The notes beneath the pieces were generated by a model that did not search any database, had not been told where the DNA came from, and saw only the letters and a list, made by a program, of their open reading frames with translations. This document shows, piece after piece, positions 63,537 to 64,000 of a stretch of DNA of 64,000 nucleotides. This stretch comes from Aliisedimentitalea scapharcae (GTDB taxonomy: Bacteria; Pseudomonadota; Alphaproteobacteria; Rhodobacterales; Rhodobacteraceae). The stretch covers positions 4,340,001 to 4,404,000 of the forward strand of contig NZ_CP123584.1 of assembly GCF_045277565.1 (NCBI RefSeq), read 5' to 3'. The translations under genes and the position numbers were made by a program. Numbering within the stretch: the stretch's first letter is position 1; the number at the start of each line of letters is the position of its first letter.

Positions 63537-64000
63537 ATGATGTTACTTGCCAGCGTGATTGGCCTGATGGCCATCGGCGGTGTCGTGCTGTCTGAAATGG
63601 ATTCAGAGGACGAAACCGCTGCGGATGACTCCTTGGCCGACGAAGAAAACCGGTCACCGGATGGCTCCGAAGACGAAGAGGCCACCGCCGGTGACCTTTT
63701 GGCCGGCGTCGGACAGCAGGACGGCAACGACGCAGGGTATGTGCAGACCGACGAGTATGATCAGGGCGCAGCCGGCGACCAAACCTCCTCATCCGACCCT
63801 TCATTGGCCTCTCAATCGCAGCCCGCGACACAGGACACCGCGGATGAATCCCCCGACCCTTCTCCGGTCCTCGTTTCGGGCGATGCCGACAACAATATCA
63901 TGGTCGGCAGCAACGCGGACGATCTGTTGTCCGGCAAATCCGGTGATGACCAGATCAACGGCTATGACGGCGACGACCGGGTATGGGGCGATCAGGGCGA
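63537..64000 (+). CDS. RTX/hemolysin-type calcium-binding protein, 5' part only
   Basis: About 154 codons before the window ends. Starts MMLLASVIGLMAIGGVVL (one membrane segment), then a long acidic Ser/Asp/Glu linker, then RTX nonapeptides beginning VSGDADNNIMVGSNADDLLSG with GDDQINGYDGDDRVWGD. GGAG lies 9 nt upstream of the ATG; a second ATG directly follows. Such repeats bind Ca2+ and are usual in secreted or surface proteins of Roseobacter-type bacteria, often exported by type I secretion. Whether a catalytic or adhesion domain follows cannot be seen. Confidence 0.8.
   Translation, partial: MMLLASVIGLMAIGGVVLSEMDSEDETAADDSLADEENRSPDGSEDEEATAGDLLAGVGQQDGNDAGYVQTDEYDQGAAGDQTSSSDPSLASQSQPATQDTADESPDPSPVLVSGDADNNIMVGSNADDLLSGKSGDDQINGYDGDDRVWGDQG

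Overview
The window looks like a chromosomal segment of an alphaproteobacterium of the order Rhodobacterales, most likely Roseobacter-type Rhodobacteraceae. The reasons are moderately high GC, the long zinc-free form of S14, the DUF3035 lipoprotein, the DUF1674, DUF1643 and DUF374 proteins, the RTX protein with an N-terminal membrane segment, and the GGTGCGTG/CACGCACC intergenic repeats. The species cannot be named from the sequence alone.

Layout. (1) 1-9926, minus strand: the end of an iron-type ABC permease, then a uptake cluster transcribed as AMP-ligase (FadD15-like), livG, livH, a small membrane protein, livM, a periplasmic binding protein, livF and a PaaK-like ligase. (2) 10433-13035, plus strand: a hybrid histidine kinase and an OmpR-type response regulator, overlapping by ATGA. 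(3) 13157-48095, minus strand: nearly the whole translation and transcription macro-cluster. In transcription order it is secE-nusG-rplK-rplA-(glycosyltransferase)-rplJ-rplL-rpoB-rpoC, rpsL-rpsG-fusA-tuf, an RcnB-like gene, rpsJ-rplC-rplD-rplW, rplB-rpsS-rplV-rpsC-rplP, and rpmC-rpsQ-rplN-rplX-rplE-rpsN-rpsH-rplF-rplR-rpsE-rpmD. (4) 48157-50556: an MFS efflux pump, a DUF374 acyltransferase and tRNA-Trp(CCA) on the opposite strand. (5) 50778-59345, minus strand: a paired M16 protease operon, a DUF3035 lipoprotein, lspA, purH, a heparinase-II/III-like protein and an RsmB-family methyltransferase. (6) 59420-64000: a DUF1674 (SDHAF4-like) gene, dapB (minus), rbfA-(DUF2233)-truB, DUF1643, and the start of an RTX calcium-binding protein cut by the window edge.

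The most notable feature is that the normally continuous S10-spc cluster is broken into separate transcription units. Intrinsic terminators lie directly after rplW, rplP and rpmD. Between the blocks sit unrelated genes: small secreted or hypothetical proteins, bfd-bfr, a 2OG-Fe(II)-oxygenase-like protein and a double SnoaL-like protein. Good sigma70-like promoters can be read ahead of rpsL, rpsJ and rpmC, each followed by a long leader. The rplB leader carries a terminator-like hairpin followed by two UUCG-capped hairpins that covary with each other. Three GGTGCGTG/CACGCACC hairpin elements lie in gaps inside these operons. A 125-bp element with perfect 11-bp inverted ends sits just after tRNA-Trp.

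No rRNA genes, CRISPR arrays, complete insertion sequences or prophage genes were seen. All functional calls come from reading motifs and synteny; no database search was run.
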